From Hirudinaria manillensis (lineage: Eukaryota > Annelida > Clitellata > Hirudinida > Hirudinidae), in the NCBI GenBank assembly GCA_034509925.1, contig CM067526.1:6233501-6297500 (forward strand): a stretch of DNA of 64,000 nucleotides, in the 5' to 3' direction. Below, in pieces: positions 35,516 through 49,459 of this stretch. The translations under genes and the position numbers were made by a program. Position 1 is the first letter of the stretch; every line of letters begins with the position of its first letter. Below the pieces are notes generated by a model. It had not been told where the DNA came from. It made no database searches and saw only the letters and a program-made list of their open reading frames with translations.

Positions 35516-38129
35516 TTAGTTATCACCAGAATCAAACAGAAAAATTTGCTTTTTGTTACTGAAAGGTTCCATTGATTTTTTAATGGCACTCTGGAACTCA
35601 ACTATATTTGCACATTCATGTTCAGGAACTTGAAATTTTCCTTCGATCATCAGCTCGCTGAGCCAAGCAATCATTTTCTTCTGTTCTTCACTTCCATGGT
35701 TTTCACTTGTCCATCTTGTCATCCAAAATCCTCTGAGCTTGACATCATTAAAGATGAGAGGACCGGCCGGCACCATCAGGGGTTGCTTCGACATTCCGCC
35801 GTAAGTGACGAGCGTTGCACCGGGAGCAAGAAATCTAATTTTAATGGGGGTTAATATTATAAATATATTAAAACGTTTTTAGAAATGATCCACTTCAAAT
35901 GAATTTCCTTTTCTCTGTAATGAAAATATTCTGTGCTTTTGCAATTTGTGATCGTGTGAAGTAACACATTGCAAACAGAAACAAATTTTCAACTAGTTAG
36001 CAATTACAAGCTATTATCAAATTCATTATCCAAAGAATATAGTTCCACATTTCATATCCATTGTTTCTGTGCTATACCATTGAATAATATGCATTAGACT
36101 TGAACAAAATATTTATGTGCTTGGAACTAAAGACCAATTATAACATGTAAAAGTTCCTACAAAATGTAAACTTAGACTCAAAAGATTAACTGTTAATCAT
36201 TAATTGACCCACCATGTAATAATCTAAGTGGCCTACAACAAGCTTAAAGAATAACAAGTGACAAGGGCAATCTTTTGGCTGATGTTCCTATTGATGAATT
36301 CAGGTGGGAAGAGATGTGCAAGTAATAAACCAACTATTTGTAATCAAAAACATGCAAGACAAGATATAAGGAGATCTTGTCCAAGTTGAATTATAGACAC
36401 TACTGTCTTGATTAGGAGGAATTTAAGCATTACATGTTAAGAAACAATGGAATAACAAATATCCATGTACTGGGGTATTATATATAGATATATATATTAT
36501 ATAGAGCATTCCATAAAAGTGGTATAAGCAAAGAAATTCCAATTTTATCTTCTATTATTCTCTTTTCATTCTCAAAATTGCCAGAGACAACACAGATAGT
36601 AATTAAAAGTTAAGACTAATTAATTAACAACAATTAATTATTAATTACTGACTTCTATTATGGTTATAGTTTCCCAATAAAAAAAAAACCATCACATCAC
36701 TAGATGATTATGCTGGCATTTCCAAAAGAAGGTTGAAACTACTATCATAATTCTCCTTCTTTCTCTTTAGTGGTTGAGATACGAGCAAATAATAGCAAAT
36801 AGTGACATTATTCTACCCCATCCAAACTTCTGCACAGATTGCTACTCCTAATATCAAACTAATACTAGACTCTTGCATTAATACAATAATTAGTATTTGT
36901 TGTTTACTGGTTTGGCCTTTATTTACTTAACAAAGACTAATTATTAATTATTTTATTATATATATATAATAAAATTTCCAGTGCAAATTATAGTACAAAA
37001 TATTTTTTAAATATATGAGTAGCCCAACAGCCCAACTCCAAGATCGAGTGAGTTGATTGGAGCATTATTGTTTTCAATCTCCTTTAGGAAAGATACTTAT
37101 TATTGAAACTACAAGAAGTGAATGCTTTGTGAATACTTAATTTTTTAAAGAGAAAACAATTTAAAAAAAAAACTAACTTTAAAAGATCTGCTCCACCTTT
37201 TCCACCTACTGCATTTAAACCGAGTTTTGGCTTTGGCAAATCTTCTAAGATTTCTTTCACATCAGGATTCCTTAACAATTCGTCCGTCAAAACATGAGTG
37301 GCACCAAGTGAAGTGAGGGAGCTGGCCAGAGATTTCACATCAGGACGATTTCTGACTACATTTACAGTTCTTAGGTTGAGTGCAGAAGCAATCTGGATAA
37401 CTGCTTTCCCAACTGCACTATTGCCTGCATTTTGAATCACCACATCCCCCTCTTCAAGTGTCTCAAAGTCTTTTAACATCCTTGATTAAAAAATGACATC
37501 AAAACTGATTCATATTTAAAATGTGCAAGCATGCTCATTGTCAAAAAAGCAATCTCCACCATTCTAATTTTTAAAAAAATCAGAAAAATTGACAATCAAA
37601 TGAAGATAATGCATATTAATTACCTGTAAGCAGTGCATGGGTTTACATTAAGAGTTGCAGCTTGAATTACCGATAGATCCTTAGATACAGGTGTCAGTCT
37701 ATCTGGGGTACAAACAGCATGGCTACGCCATGTACCAAATCCTGCTTGGGCCGGTAAGACCCTATCACCTACTTTCAAGTCTTTTACATTTGAACCTATT
37801 GAGATAACTTCTCCAACACCTTCATTGCCCCCTATTGCTGGGAGGTCAGGTTTGATTGCATAAGAACCCTGAATCATGTTGATATCAGCAGGATTTACAG
37901 GGGATGCAAGCATTTTAATTAACACTTGGTTTTTCTTGAGTTCCGACAAATTTGTTTCCACAACTTCCAAAACTTTAAGTGGATCTCCGTGTTCCTGATA
38001 TATCACAGAACTACATTTTTGTTTAACTTTTGCTTCCTTACCGAAGCATCGCCTCGACAAGTTTATGTGATCGGTTTGACGCCTGCTTCTAGCTGCTGCC
38101 AAAAACAAATAAGACAAACGCAAACTCAT
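35516..38129 (-). CDS. MECR: Mitochondrial trans-2-enoyl-CoA reductase MECR (3 exons)
   Basis: This NADPH-dependent enzyme performs the last reductive step of mitochondrial fatty-acid synthesis, which feeds lipoate production. Exons: 37624-38129, 37178-37480, 35516-35834, total 375 aa (human 373), all phases agreeing. The N-terminus ([18 protein letters not shown]) is a basic amphipathic mitochondrial targeting sequence. The medium-chain dehydrogenase/reductase fold follows: [12 protein letters not shown] with the catalytic Tyr, then [26 protein letters not shown], then the nucleotide-binding [23 protein letters not shown] and LNAVGGKGG. The last exon starts with [14 protein letters not shown] and ends in a KQIFLF-like strand near the C-terminus. 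Intron 2 is long (1.34 kb). The gene is divergent from MEF2. Confidence 0.95.
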
Positions 38130-38710
38130 TGCAGCCGATTCCTGGAAAAACTATTTTGACGCGGCGAGGCGGATTGAACTTTTCGAATGTCGGTGTTATT
38201 TCGCACTCTCGGTAAACGATAATGGAATGTTTGCAAAACGTCTGAAACTTAATTATTAAATAATAAATTAAAATGATTTATTACATATTAATATATACAT
38301 ACAAATAGCAACTAAAGAAAAGATTTCAATTATTAACTAAAATGTAATCGAAACTTGAATTACACGATAACATTTGTGTTAGTAATAAAATATTATTTTC
38401 TTTTAATTGTGATCATAACCTTGTATTTTGATCTCTTGTTTTTGGGCAGTAGCTGCTGAGATGTTAGCTCGGATACTCCTAACCTAAATGTTCATCATAT
38501 TGTCTACACAAAACGTCACTGTTTGGTAACGAGGTGAAGAGCAGGCTGAGGGCTTTGCTTTCTTAAATCGTCGAAATATATGGACTGGAAGAGTTATAAA
38601 TGCAGTGTCCATTGCTTTAAATTCATAAAAGTTCCGAAATGTCATGAAAGTAACACTCTAATGTTGTGGTCCTACATAATCTTACGTTGAATGTAAATAT
38701 ATTGTTCATA
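38130..38710. promoter_or_regulatory. Putative shared 5' region, MECR / MEF2
   Basis: The two ATGs lie back to back 581 bases apart. Both core promoters could be here, but MEF2 genes often have remote non-coding first exons, so sharing is uncertain. No clear promoter element was identified. Confidence 0.35.
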
Positions 38711-41700
38711 ATGGGGAGAAAAAAGATTAAAATATCTCAAATTACAGATGAGAGGAATCGACAGGTGAAATATGTTATAATTTCTGAAACCGTCGACAAT
38801 TTTGTGGCATATAAAATGTTCCAATTTAAATTTTTAGTTATTCTAAAAACGGATTGAATTGAATTAATTTTCAAATGAATAATTTGAATTGTGCAAAAAT
38901 GTACTGTTAAAAGTTTTTTTTAAAATAAAGTTTCATCCTGAATTTACTGATTGCTAATTATTTTTATTGTTGCATTATTCTTATTATATCAGAACTATTA
39001 CCAAATGGGATGACAATGTACTTACAGGTCACATTTACAAAGAGGAAGTTTGGCTTGATGAAAAAGGCATATGAGCTCAGTGTCTTATGTGACTGTGAAA
39101 TAGCACTTATTGTCTTCAATAATGCCAACAAGCTCTTCCAGTATGCCAGCACAGATATGGACAAGGTACTGTTGAAATATACAGAACACACAGATCCACA
39201 TGAAAGTAGAACAAACAGAGATATCATTGAGGTCTGTCAGGAAGTTAAACTATGACATGATGCTCTTGAAAACAATGTTAACAAATTGATATACAATGCA
39301 AAGTAATCGAGCAGATAATGTGGTTTTAGATACTAGATGGTGAGAATTTCATGCATAATCTGGGTTTGGTAAAATATAAATTTAAAATTGATTAATGATG
39401 TTATGAGGCTGTCTATTTTTTATTATAAGTTTGTGCATTGTTACTATGATTATTCTTATTACTGGCCAAAGTCGTTATTGGTCCAATTTTTTTTCTTGAT
39501 TTGTCACATTATTCGAATTATAATTCATTATTATTTATAATTATAAGTGTTTGCTAAGGAAATGGTTTTAAAGCATGGAACATAAAATGCAGATGCTGAA
39601 GAGAAAGGATCTGAAAAGTGGTCTCTATGGTGATGTAAGTATGGATTTGACTTTTGCTTCACGAGACTTTTGAAATATAAGTTCGTCCATCGACATCGTC
39701 GTCTGCCTTTGCGGATCTCGTGATGACATCGGCTATCTTGTTATTACTTTATTGATAAATTTACTACTCAGTTCCTGGATTTCATAATGGCTGAGTGGGA
39801 GACTATTAATTATGCTGCAATTAAATATAATTACTGCCATCTTGGCATTTCCAATTATTACTGTTTTCTTTAGATGTTTGTATGTTTCCTAATATTTGCA
39901 ACTAATGCCAACATTTAATTTTTAAAAGGCATTGAATTAAATTAATTGAATTAAGTATTCCAAAAGTTATCTTGATGTTAATTGGAGTATTTAGCACGTA
40001 TATTGTTCAAAAAGTGTTCAAAAAATGGTAATTTTTTATTAACTTCTTGTGTGTGTTGTATGTTTAAAACAGTCAATTCTGGATAAGTGAATGTATTTTC
40101 TATAATATTCAATTCTAAAATATTTAGTTTCATCTTTTACCCTTGCAATTTCAACGTCTGCTTGTTCTAATAAGCGTGCCGTTCTTCCTGCTAAAGCTTT
40201 CTTGACATCTCAAGTTTTCTAATTTTTTCTTCAAAAATATTTTTTTCAACATCCTTTTGCATCTTAAAACATAAAGAGTAACTGGCTGTCAAGTCAAATG
40301 ATACTTTGATGTTTCTTTCTGCTGCAATTAAGGACCATCCCGAAGGAAGCATGCTTAAAACGTCTGTCTCTCAGTTAGTTCCACAATCTCCGCTGTAACA
40401 AACCTACCGGGTGACAGGCATTGTTTTTGTTTATCACACTTTGTGTGAAGAAGAAGAAGCCGCAAGTCTTGATTGATGACTCGTGCCACCAAGGACATCT
40501 TCTTTGCATTCGTTTTGGGTCTTCCTTTGTCAACCATTCTTTTCATTGTGATTTCTTTCCGTCGTCGTCATCGCCCGGCTTTGTTTCGACTTCATTGCCT
40601 CGTCATTACTACTGCAGCACTGATGACAATGTAGATAACACTCGGTCGTCATTGCTCTCTTTATCATTATCGTTGATACGTCCCGTGCTTTAATCGAGAT
40701 TGCAAAAAGGTTTTTTAAATACTTTTTCAATTAGGGGCACTGCTACTCTTGATGGCTTTTTGTTTGCGTGTCGTGAGCAGATCCGATAATTAGTCACTCT
40801 AAATGGCTATACTATTTTTAACTCTGCCAGGGGTATTCTTTTCTTTCCTTCTTTTTGTTCTGATTCGTCTGAATGGCTAAGTGCATCTCTATCCAAGAAT
40901 CAGTCTACTCTTGTCCTTGTCGCTATCATCGCTGATTTGATATGAATGTTGATCGCTTTTCACTCGAGTAAAAAAGTTAAATGGTTCACTCAACAATATA
41001 TCGATTTCCTAATGGTGACCCTGTAATTAAAATCTTTAAAGTTTATATCTTGTTTATTTATTTAGCTATTGTTCATTAGTTAATCATAATTCCATAGCAT
41101 GAGTAACTCCTTAGTATTTTGAGCCAAAACTGTTTGTTTGTAGTGCAGCATTAGTTGATGAATAACTGAACGCATCCTTGCACTTCGTCGTGATTAAGGT
41201 CATAATTTTTCTTCAGGATTGGCAGGTTGAACCAAAGGATGAAAACAATAGCAGTTCTTCTGTGACAGAGAACAACCATCCTCCCTTAAAGAACGAATAC
41301 CAAGCTAATGCCAACAAATCTCCCCAGCAGTCTCACCACCCGTTTTTCTACGGGGGACCGACTTCCTCGCATCACGTGGCCGGACTCGGCGCCGACCCGC
41401 CTCCTTCTTCGTCCGGATCTTCGTCGGCCATGTTGAACGGGGGACCTCCTCCAAATGGCAAGGTGAAAGGAAGTCTTTTCTTTGTTTTTTGAAAAAGTCT
41501 CAACGTGGTTTGGTTAAGTAATTCTTAATAAACATTTCTTGAAATTTCATCTGCAATGTTTATTTCAAGGCAAAAAAGCATGCACGCACGCGAGCTCGGT
41601 CGAGCATTTGAGATCTTTGTTATCAACTCGCTATTGTCGAACATCAACTTCTCACGTTCACTTCCACAAACTTTGTCCACCACCGACATGAGCTTAAATT

Positions 41701-43968
41701 AAACTGTTGCATTTGTATGGATATTATATACTTGTCATTCTTATATTTTAATTGTATTTCCATTTTTCTTTCAAAAGAATTTGCTTCTAAAATTTGGTGG
41801 TTGTGTTTGTATGCACCCCATAGAAACAATGTGTGGATGAGTTGTGATGTCATCATAAGCAGCCAGAGCAATTTTATTACGTTTGTTCTACAGGAGTGAT
41901 GTTTGTTCTTAATAGATCAAATATCAATTTTTTTCCTCCTCTGTTATTTATTGCTTAGTCTGCACTAATTTATAAGACTTATTAGGTATCATTATTATTA
42001 TCAGTTTTACTTAGCTTATTCTGCAAACATAAGAACTCATCTTTATACAACAGAAAATTATTGATTTTGCTCAGAAGAAAATTTTTCTGTTTCTAAGAAG
42101 GAGGAAAGCATTTTAATTGTTGGACGTTTGTTCCTTCTTATTATATTTTTGTCTGTTTTATGAAATCAAGACATGACATCATAATGACAATTATGATATC
42201 ATAATTCCTGTTTGACCTTATTTTATATTTTAAAAATCCTCGTGAAAACCAAAGGCCATTTGACTATTTGTCACGTCAACATGTCCCAAAGAAATGTGCA
42301 GTACAAAGCATTATAATTAACTCAAAAGTATTTGCATTTTCAGGACATGGCATATTTACATGTGAATCAATCCCAAAAAGAGCAAATCAGATCCATAGGC
42401 ACCAGGGATGCCTCGCCTTCCTGCACCATCCGCCCTTCTTGTTCCCCCCTCGTAGGCTACCACCATCAGGGAGTTGCCGATAAGAGAACCGAATGTGCAT
42501 CTAGCTCTACTGGAAATGTATTGGACTGCAGTCCGCTGTTGCTTTCGTACAGTTGGGGAAGCCTGGTCGATCTTTGCGGCATTGGATCTGCTCCGGGATC
42601 AGAGAGTGACCTTGCAGCAGCACTGAAAAAAGATGCTGCTTCCATTAAATCTGATTTCAAGAGGTACCTTACCTTCTTTTTGGCAGTTTTTTTTTTACTA
42701 CCTTGCCTTTCATTGGTTATTTGTTTGAAATGCCATGTTCAGCCACCAAACTGGACTGAACGTAGAGGTGAAGAACGAACCCCTTTCTCCGGGACCCGAG
42801 GGAAGCCAGAGGCAACCGGCAGACAGAGAGGAAATTAAGAATTACTCGAACTTCTATCCCCAGCAACCTTACCAAGGCCGTAACCAATTGCACATGCCCG
42901 ATAGACTTCATCACCAAGCGGTCCCTGGATATTTGCCAGCATCTCATCATCACTACCAACCTCATGGTTCTGGACTCTTGCCACCACAACAACCTCAGCA
43001 GCCATATCATCATCACCATCATCATCACCATCATCTCTTCCCCCCGATTCTCGCTCCTCATCATCAGTACCCCTCCCCTCAGAGGGATCCTTCTCCTCGT
43101 AGACAGCACGGATCCCCGAACGTCCAGCAGGCCGACGGTAACCAGTTCGACGGAAGAGACGGAGCAGCAGTCAACGATTGCGACCTGGATGGCACTCGTC
43201 GCCATCACCTTCCTTCTCGAAATCATCTCGAAGTGCCGGCAATTCATAGGAGTTCGTATGGATACGAAGGATTACTTCCAAATCAAGTGAGAGCCAGGAA
43301 GTGTTGTTAAATAAATTCATAAATAGTTTCGTTGATTTATATAGCACATTTATATAGCATTTATGTAGTTTTGGAGGTGATTTTTATGTTCATGCAATGA
43401 TCCTTGCTGAGTTCTGAAGATTTCTGACACCATGTTACAACCTTTGTCTGAACTAAATGACCGTTCGTTTATACTCCAGGCGAGCGACAATTCCATCTTC
43501 TCCTCTATGTACCCTCCTCCGCCCGTGGCCGGAAAAGCTTCTCCGTCGTGCATGCAAAACCTTCCGCACTTCCAAAACCGGCAGGGTCAGGCCGGGCGGA
43601 AGGACGGCCCGAAGTTTCTGCCGAGTTCCGACGGCAACTTCGGCGGATACGACGGCATCTGCGGCGCGGCCGTCGATCCTTACTGTCGAACGAAGAACAA
43701 CGACTTCGAGGCTCGACCTTCCAAAAGGAACGTCACTTCTTCGGGCGACTTTTCGAACCTCGAGGCGCCTGCCGGTTGCCCGACGGGCGGAAACGTCGCG
43801 GACGCTTCGCTTCCTCCGTCGACGACTTCCTCGGCCGCGTCGTCCTCCGCATCCTCGTCGTCGGTCGATTCTTATTGCAGGAGTCACCAAAGACTCGATG
43901 TACAGTCGAAGCGAGACGGTCTCGAACCAGAAATTAAAAAAATGAGGGTAGAGGGACCAATGTGGTGA
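38711..43968 (+). CDS. Mef2: MADS-box transcription factor MEF2 (7 coding exons)
   Basis: Exons: 38711-38764, 39028-39231, 39593-39634, 41217-41462, 42344-42663, 42743-43286, 43480-43968, giving 632 aa with phases agreeing. Residues 1-57 are the MADS box ([18 protein letters not shown], then [20 protein letters not shown]). Residues 58-86 are the MEF2 domain ([16 protein letters not shown]...HESRTN). It binds YTA(A/T)4TAR as a dimer and controls muscle and neural genes. VKNEPLSP (Lys299 to Pro305) is a phosphorylation-dependent sumoylation motif, also found in vertebrate MEF2. The C-terminus [13 protein letters not shown] resembles the basic nuclear-localisation tail of MEF2 (VKRMRLSEGW). The middle is low-complexity (His run, Ser/Pro). 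The 14-codon exon 3 and exon 5 are the least certain parts. Confidence 0.88.
39635..41216. other. MEF2 intron 3
   Basis: No conserved feature noticed. It contains AT-rich DNA and a few short open frames that look like chance. Confidence 0.5.
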
Positions 43969-45373
43969 TGACTTCGATTGTTCCGAGAAGATGTTGCTTT
44001 TGTTGTCATCGTCTGCAGTCAGAAGACGGCTCTCGTACTCGTTCTGATACCCAGTACTTGTTCCGATACCCATCCTAATTTGGGTCACAAATTGTTCTGT
44101 TCTCCTTGTAGAACCGGGACCGGGTCGACAATTTTGTTCGCGATGACTCGAACTTCTTTTCTATTTTGTTCGACAGTCAGTCAAAACTATACTGTGACCA
44201 TAAGAACATTAATTTCTCTCTCTTTTTTTTGGTTGGTTTTTTTTTTGCGAATTGGAAAATATCCATCGCTTCTTGCGAAGTGAGAAGCGGTGCACGTCCC
44301 GAAAGCGGAAGTCCCGAGCCCACATTCGTTTGGCATCGAAAATGCACGCAAAAGAACTCGTCCGAGAACTCGAAGAGGTCGAACAAGTTTTCACTGCAGT
44401 TAATAATTTTTGTCTCTTGGAAACATATCAAGCGCCGACCGGAGTGCAGAGATGCATCTTTCTGGCACTCTTCTGGGCAGAAAATTATTTTTTTATTGCA
44501 AACGTTTTCATCTATGACGACCTTCGGGACGTCGCTCGTCTGCAGCACTTGATCGTTTTTGGTGCCCGACCGCAAACTCGGTTCTGCTCGTTTTTTTGGC
44601 AGAATTGTTTCTGCCTTTGCACGAGTTTTTTTGAAGTTCGACTTGAAAGTTTTTCTCGTAACCTGCATGTGACGGCGTCTCGGAGCTGCGATTAATTTTT
44701 TTATGATGATTTTTTGGATTTTCCTGCAAAATTTGTTGAAATCAACTAAAAATGTGATTACCCCTTCGATCGTTTTCTTAAGGCGCCGTTCGTGCGGTCG
44801 GCTTTCTATTCTGGTGCGGCGTCGGACTCCGGGGGGGGGTCGTCCGTCCGCGGTGCTTTGTAAATATTCCGTGTGCTGCGTTATATTTTTGTAATCGTAA
44901 GCGTCACGGATGCCCGGGCACGATGACGACGACGTTCCGTCATCGTCGTCGTCGCGTTTGAATGTTTAAGCATTTAGCTTGTTTGACCATACGATTTGAT
45001 TCCTTTCTTTTCCATTAAATCTCTTCCCTCGTTAAGAATCGGAGCAATTAATCATCTGATTATTCACTTTCACCTGCTTCGTCTCTCTCTCTCGAATTAT
45101 GTTCCCATAATTAACGACTCCCTGCCTTCCTCCTTCCATGTCCCGAGGTAAAATCCGAGTATGTTGAGACGCGCTTTTGTTTACAATGAATGCTGTTGCC
45201 ATCAGGAATGCCTTTAAATTGCATTGAATTAAATTGAATTATGATAAAATGCTTATAAAATAGTTGTTAAATCAGTTCACTGTATTTTTGGTATTTCAAC
45301 TTTTGGTATTTTTTTTTTATGTCTTAAGGTGAAGTATGTTTTAGTTTTTCAATTCGTTTCAATTAGTATCACT
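43969..45373 (+). other. Probable MEF2 3' UTR and flank
   Basis: This stretch is GC-richer than the intergenic DNA and carries long open frames on both strands (for example 44177-44668 minus) with no recognisable domain. A GACGACGACG / CGTCATCGTC stem-like inverted repeat is at about 44915-44955. I treat it as UTR and not as a gene. Confidence 0.4.
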
Positions 45374-45424
45374 TTTGTTTGTTTGTTTGTTTGTTTGTTT
45401 GTTTGTTTGTTTGTTTGTTTGTTT
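45374..45424. repeat. (TTTG)n microsatellite
   Basis: About twelve TTTG units, uninterrupted. Confidence 0.95.
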
Positions 45425-45679
45425 TCTGAAGTTTTCGTGTTGGAAAATTTTCGTTTCATAAAAAACTTTTACAATGATAATTTTTTTTTTATATATATTT
45501 TTTGTCATCTTCATCTTCATCAGATATTTAATACGATTTATTAAATGCTACCTAACATTGTTTCTAATTGTTACTGCTTACAGTTCAGGTAATAATCCTA
45601 AATTTGTGATCATTAGCTAGAATGAGAGAATGTTTGATTTTTTTACTCCTTATACATCCAGTGGCTTACTTCTTGTGGT

Positions 45680-45735
45680 GATAATGATGATGATGGTGAT
45701 GAAGATGATGATGATGATGGTAATGATGAAGATGT
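45680..45735. repeat. (GAT)n-type microsatellite
   Basis: Imperfect GATGAT/GGTGAT run. Confidence 0.85.
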
Positions 45736-48700
45736 TGGTTGTTTTTTTTTTCTATAGCTTACTTGTTACAGATGACCACATGTCCTCATTTGCATTAAAT
45801 GGGGATTTTTACATTTAAGACAGCTTCAGTTACTTTTCTTTAATAGCTTCATTTGAAATGTCTTGTGACATAAGAAGCAGTTGCCTTTCAGACTCCGATG
45901 CTTCAAATTGGAATTTTGACTTCAAAAAAATCTGTCTTTAAAAGTCTTTAAGCAAGTAAATTGATTGACAAGACTCAATCAATTGTCTGTATGTGCGTGT
46001 GTGTGTGTGTGTGTTTTGAACATCTCATGTTTATCGAGCTGCTAGCCTTAAGACAATCCCGTTTTGCGAGAGCATGCATCCTGTTTATAGCTATTACTTT
46101 ACTTGAAACTATAACCAGCTATTACTTATGTTTTCTGATATTATTTCCTATCGTACTGTTGCAGAACGTGTCGAAAGCCCTTCTGTTGTCGTTTGTTGCA
46201 TCCTTCTTTGTTTGTTGCATACTTATCAGATATTCGTCTTTACTTAACATTGGTGGCATGCATGCAGCTAAATAGTTGAATTTATAAAAAAAAATATGGA
46301 GGCTTCAAATTCATTTGTTTGATCGATGTTGTCACGTTTTGTCGCCTGGCCAGTATTCAGTTATCCGATGTAATTTGGTGATCTTGCTGGGAATGCAAAC
46401 GTTGGAGGCAAACATTGCTATTAAAATGTGATTTTGTTGCAACTCGTTTCTTGTTTTCAGTCATTGTGCGTGTTTAAACCATGAAGGTTAGTCGGTTCTT
46501 TCATTAAAGAATAAATCAAAGCATATTTAGTACTAAGATTCGTAATATGATTTTTAGCCACAGACCATTCTTATCGTTAAACCTTCTAATTCAATGATCG
46601 GTAGCGAAGCACTTTTTATGATAGCAAATTTCACAATAAAACATAATCTAAACTAAAAATTTGAACTGTTTCTCTCTGTACTTTGACCATGTCAGCAGTT
46701 CAAAGTGATTAAAATCTGAATTTCCTACTAATCCGTAATGGAACTTTTAGGATTTTATACTCCTAGGTTTATGGCATCATTTGGTCAACATTATACCATG
46801 ATAAGCATTACTGAATTTGTAAGAAATAGGTGGAATCACTGCTGAATACAATAAAATGTCTGTCAATTTTTTTACATCTCTGACTTGCCACTAAAACTCC
46901 AGAAATGCAATGGATTTGGTCTGTGAACTGTGCAATTTATGACTCATTATCCTTTTGGCAAGATTCCACTTTGAATCAAATGTTTTTTTTTTGTAACAGA
47001 TCTTGACAAAACGTTTTCAAACATTTTCCCTTTATAAATGTTTTATATTTATTGAGATTGGTTAATATATGTAGAATATCTTGTAATACATTGAAACAAT
47101 TTTCAGAAAATGTCAGAGGAATAATTTTTAAGTCCTAATCCCGTTCCCGCATGATCATTGCTATAGTGTCCTTCTTAGCCTCTGTCATGGCGACTTCCAA
47201 GGATTCTGCAAATTATTTATTTCATCACTAAGCAAAACTATGTTAAGAGTCGGACAAGAATTTTGAAAAATTAATGTCATTAGGCGGTGGTGGATAGTGG
47301 ATTTCACAATCACCTGAGGCATACAGTTCCAATCTATTTGTAAATTGAAAATTTTATACCATAAGTCTTGCGTGATCCATTATTTAACTTTAAGTGATGA
47401 CCCCTTTTTATAGCCTTGTATATCGCTGACAGTAAATGGACTTGAAAAGCAGAATCAATGAGGTCGTTTATAATTTAATCCAGAGATTTTAATCTGAGAT
47501 TTCTGAAACTGGTTGGGTATGGAGTATGAGACACAGCCAGTATTACTTTGGTGAATTATCTTCGGACATGTTATCCATTTTTCGTCCATAACATGACTAG
47601 GCGATTGGGACTGTGCTTCCGCGACGGGATTCGAAGCCGAAATATGGCGGGCAGGGCTTATAAGGCCCTCGTGATTCCCCGTCAAACTTTTCTCCAAGTT
47701 CTGATCTCCACCAAAGCGTTCAAGATCAGTGCTTGATCTTGGTGGCAGCAAGACCCGGAAAAATCCCTGCAAATATTGCATTTAAAAATCAAATCGACCC
47801 GCTTTCGCCAGGCACACTAATTTGGTTCCATGTGTCTTCCCGCCGATTAGTGACCGGCCAAATTTTTTTGGCCAAGCCGGTCCTGGCCCGCTCCAAGATT
47901 TAGCAGGCCCGGCCGACTCGCAAATTTGTCTGAAGCCGATTGGCCTGTCAAAATGCAACCCTTCTGGCCCGTGCACTTCTCCCTGCCGATCCGCCAGTAG
48001 ACGATCTCCTCGTCTTTGTGATCATCTTTTGTTCTCATCGAAGACAGAGAAATGTGAGAATCTAAGTCATAATGCAAGTTATAGTGTTTCTTCAATTCAT
48101 TTAATCAACGACGTCGTTCGGATCTTTTGAAATATTTTTTCAATTGCATTGTGAAGATATTTCGTCTTCTTTCATGGAAGACAACGTCCATCATGGCTCG
48201 AAAAAGCTTCTGACACCAATGGCACAACGGCGGATTGTTATTAATCTTTCTTTTTATGTTCAAAAAACGTGGAATTCCATCTCAAATCACTTTCCATTTC
48301 CTGCAGCCTCTGTTGCAGTCCCCCCTTAACTAATCTATCGGCATTTCAGTTAGAATCAGCACTTCCCGTAGTGCGTGTCTGATTGCTAATTAAAAAAAAA
48401 AAAAGAAGATAAACCCGTTGCTATATTTTGCGTTGAAAAGTTGATACATAATCGTGCGCACGGTGATGGTTGTTAATCAAAATTTCATTAAAACAATTTC
48501 TCATCACCACCTCCTTCGAGGAATAATGTTAAATCATGTCGCCGGGAGGCCATAAAGCAAAATTGAAATCTCGCGTGAATTGCCATCATATCTCGGGAGG
48601 ATTAAAAAACAACGCCGGAGAAAACAAAGCTCCACCTGGAAAACACGAAAGCAGTCAAAGGTGGAAAGGCAATTGGATTCATGGATGACGTAGCATAGAA

Positions 48701-49459
48701 ACATTTAGTCTTTAATCAATTTCTAATTTTAGCATTTAATTTCATTCACGCGGGGTCCCTGAATGAATGCGATGTCAACCTACATTATTTAAGAGGATCT
48801 TCGAAATGGCATCGCAACGACAACATGTCTGACAAGTTCGTAAGAGTTTAAAAAATAAACTTATTGACATAAAAAAAATAAGTTTGAATTAAGATTCGCA
48901 ATTTTCGTTGACATAAATTCAATTTATTGTCCCAAATGCGCCCTGAGCATTTAATTGAAGCTTCAACACGTACACTCAGCTGTTGTCATGGCGACGAGAA
49001 AATTAATTTCGAAGAAGTATTATTTTTTACGAATTTCGTGTCTTGTAATTCTCTCGTGCCCGTGAAAGATTGTTTTTTAATCATTTTTTTGCTAGAAAAA
49101 AAATCAAAGAATTTATTTTAATTTTTGCATTCTTAGAAAATTCATTTGCAAAAAACTCATCGAAGAAAGAAATTAACTTTTAATCATGCGCTGTCATTTG
49201 TCTGACGTCTGCCACTAGCTGGAGCGAATTGTTGTACATGAAAGCATTTGTTGACTTCAGTTAAATCTGAAATTTAATCTTCGGAAATTATTTAAACACT
49301 GATTACTCATTACAGATATGTTTTTTATCATGCATATATATTATTAAACTTTTGGTGTGTCAGCATCGGGAAACCTTCTGAGTTCACATTCGATGATTGT
49401 TTTGAATTGGTTATTCAATTTGCAATCGATGTAGTATTTGTAAATTATGAAATTTTTAG
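45736..49459. other. Gene-poor stretch
   Basis: No gene supported. A GT run lies near 45992-46013. A GC-richer patch at about 47600-48010 has short open frames and resembles a decayed repeat; I could not classify it. Confidence 0.4.

Noticed and set aside
43453..44088. 211-codon minus-strand frame across the last MEF2 exon
   Set aside because: Shadow of the GC-rich MEF2 coding sequence; Arg-rich antisense translation without known features.
44177..44668. 163-codon minus-strand open frame after MEF2
   Set aside because: No domain, overlapping long frames on the other strand, GC-richer UTR-like composition; more likely chance.
47455..48130. Open frames in a GC-richer patch
   Set aside because: Frames on both strands with Gly/Pro-rich, repeat-like composition; probably a decayed repeat.
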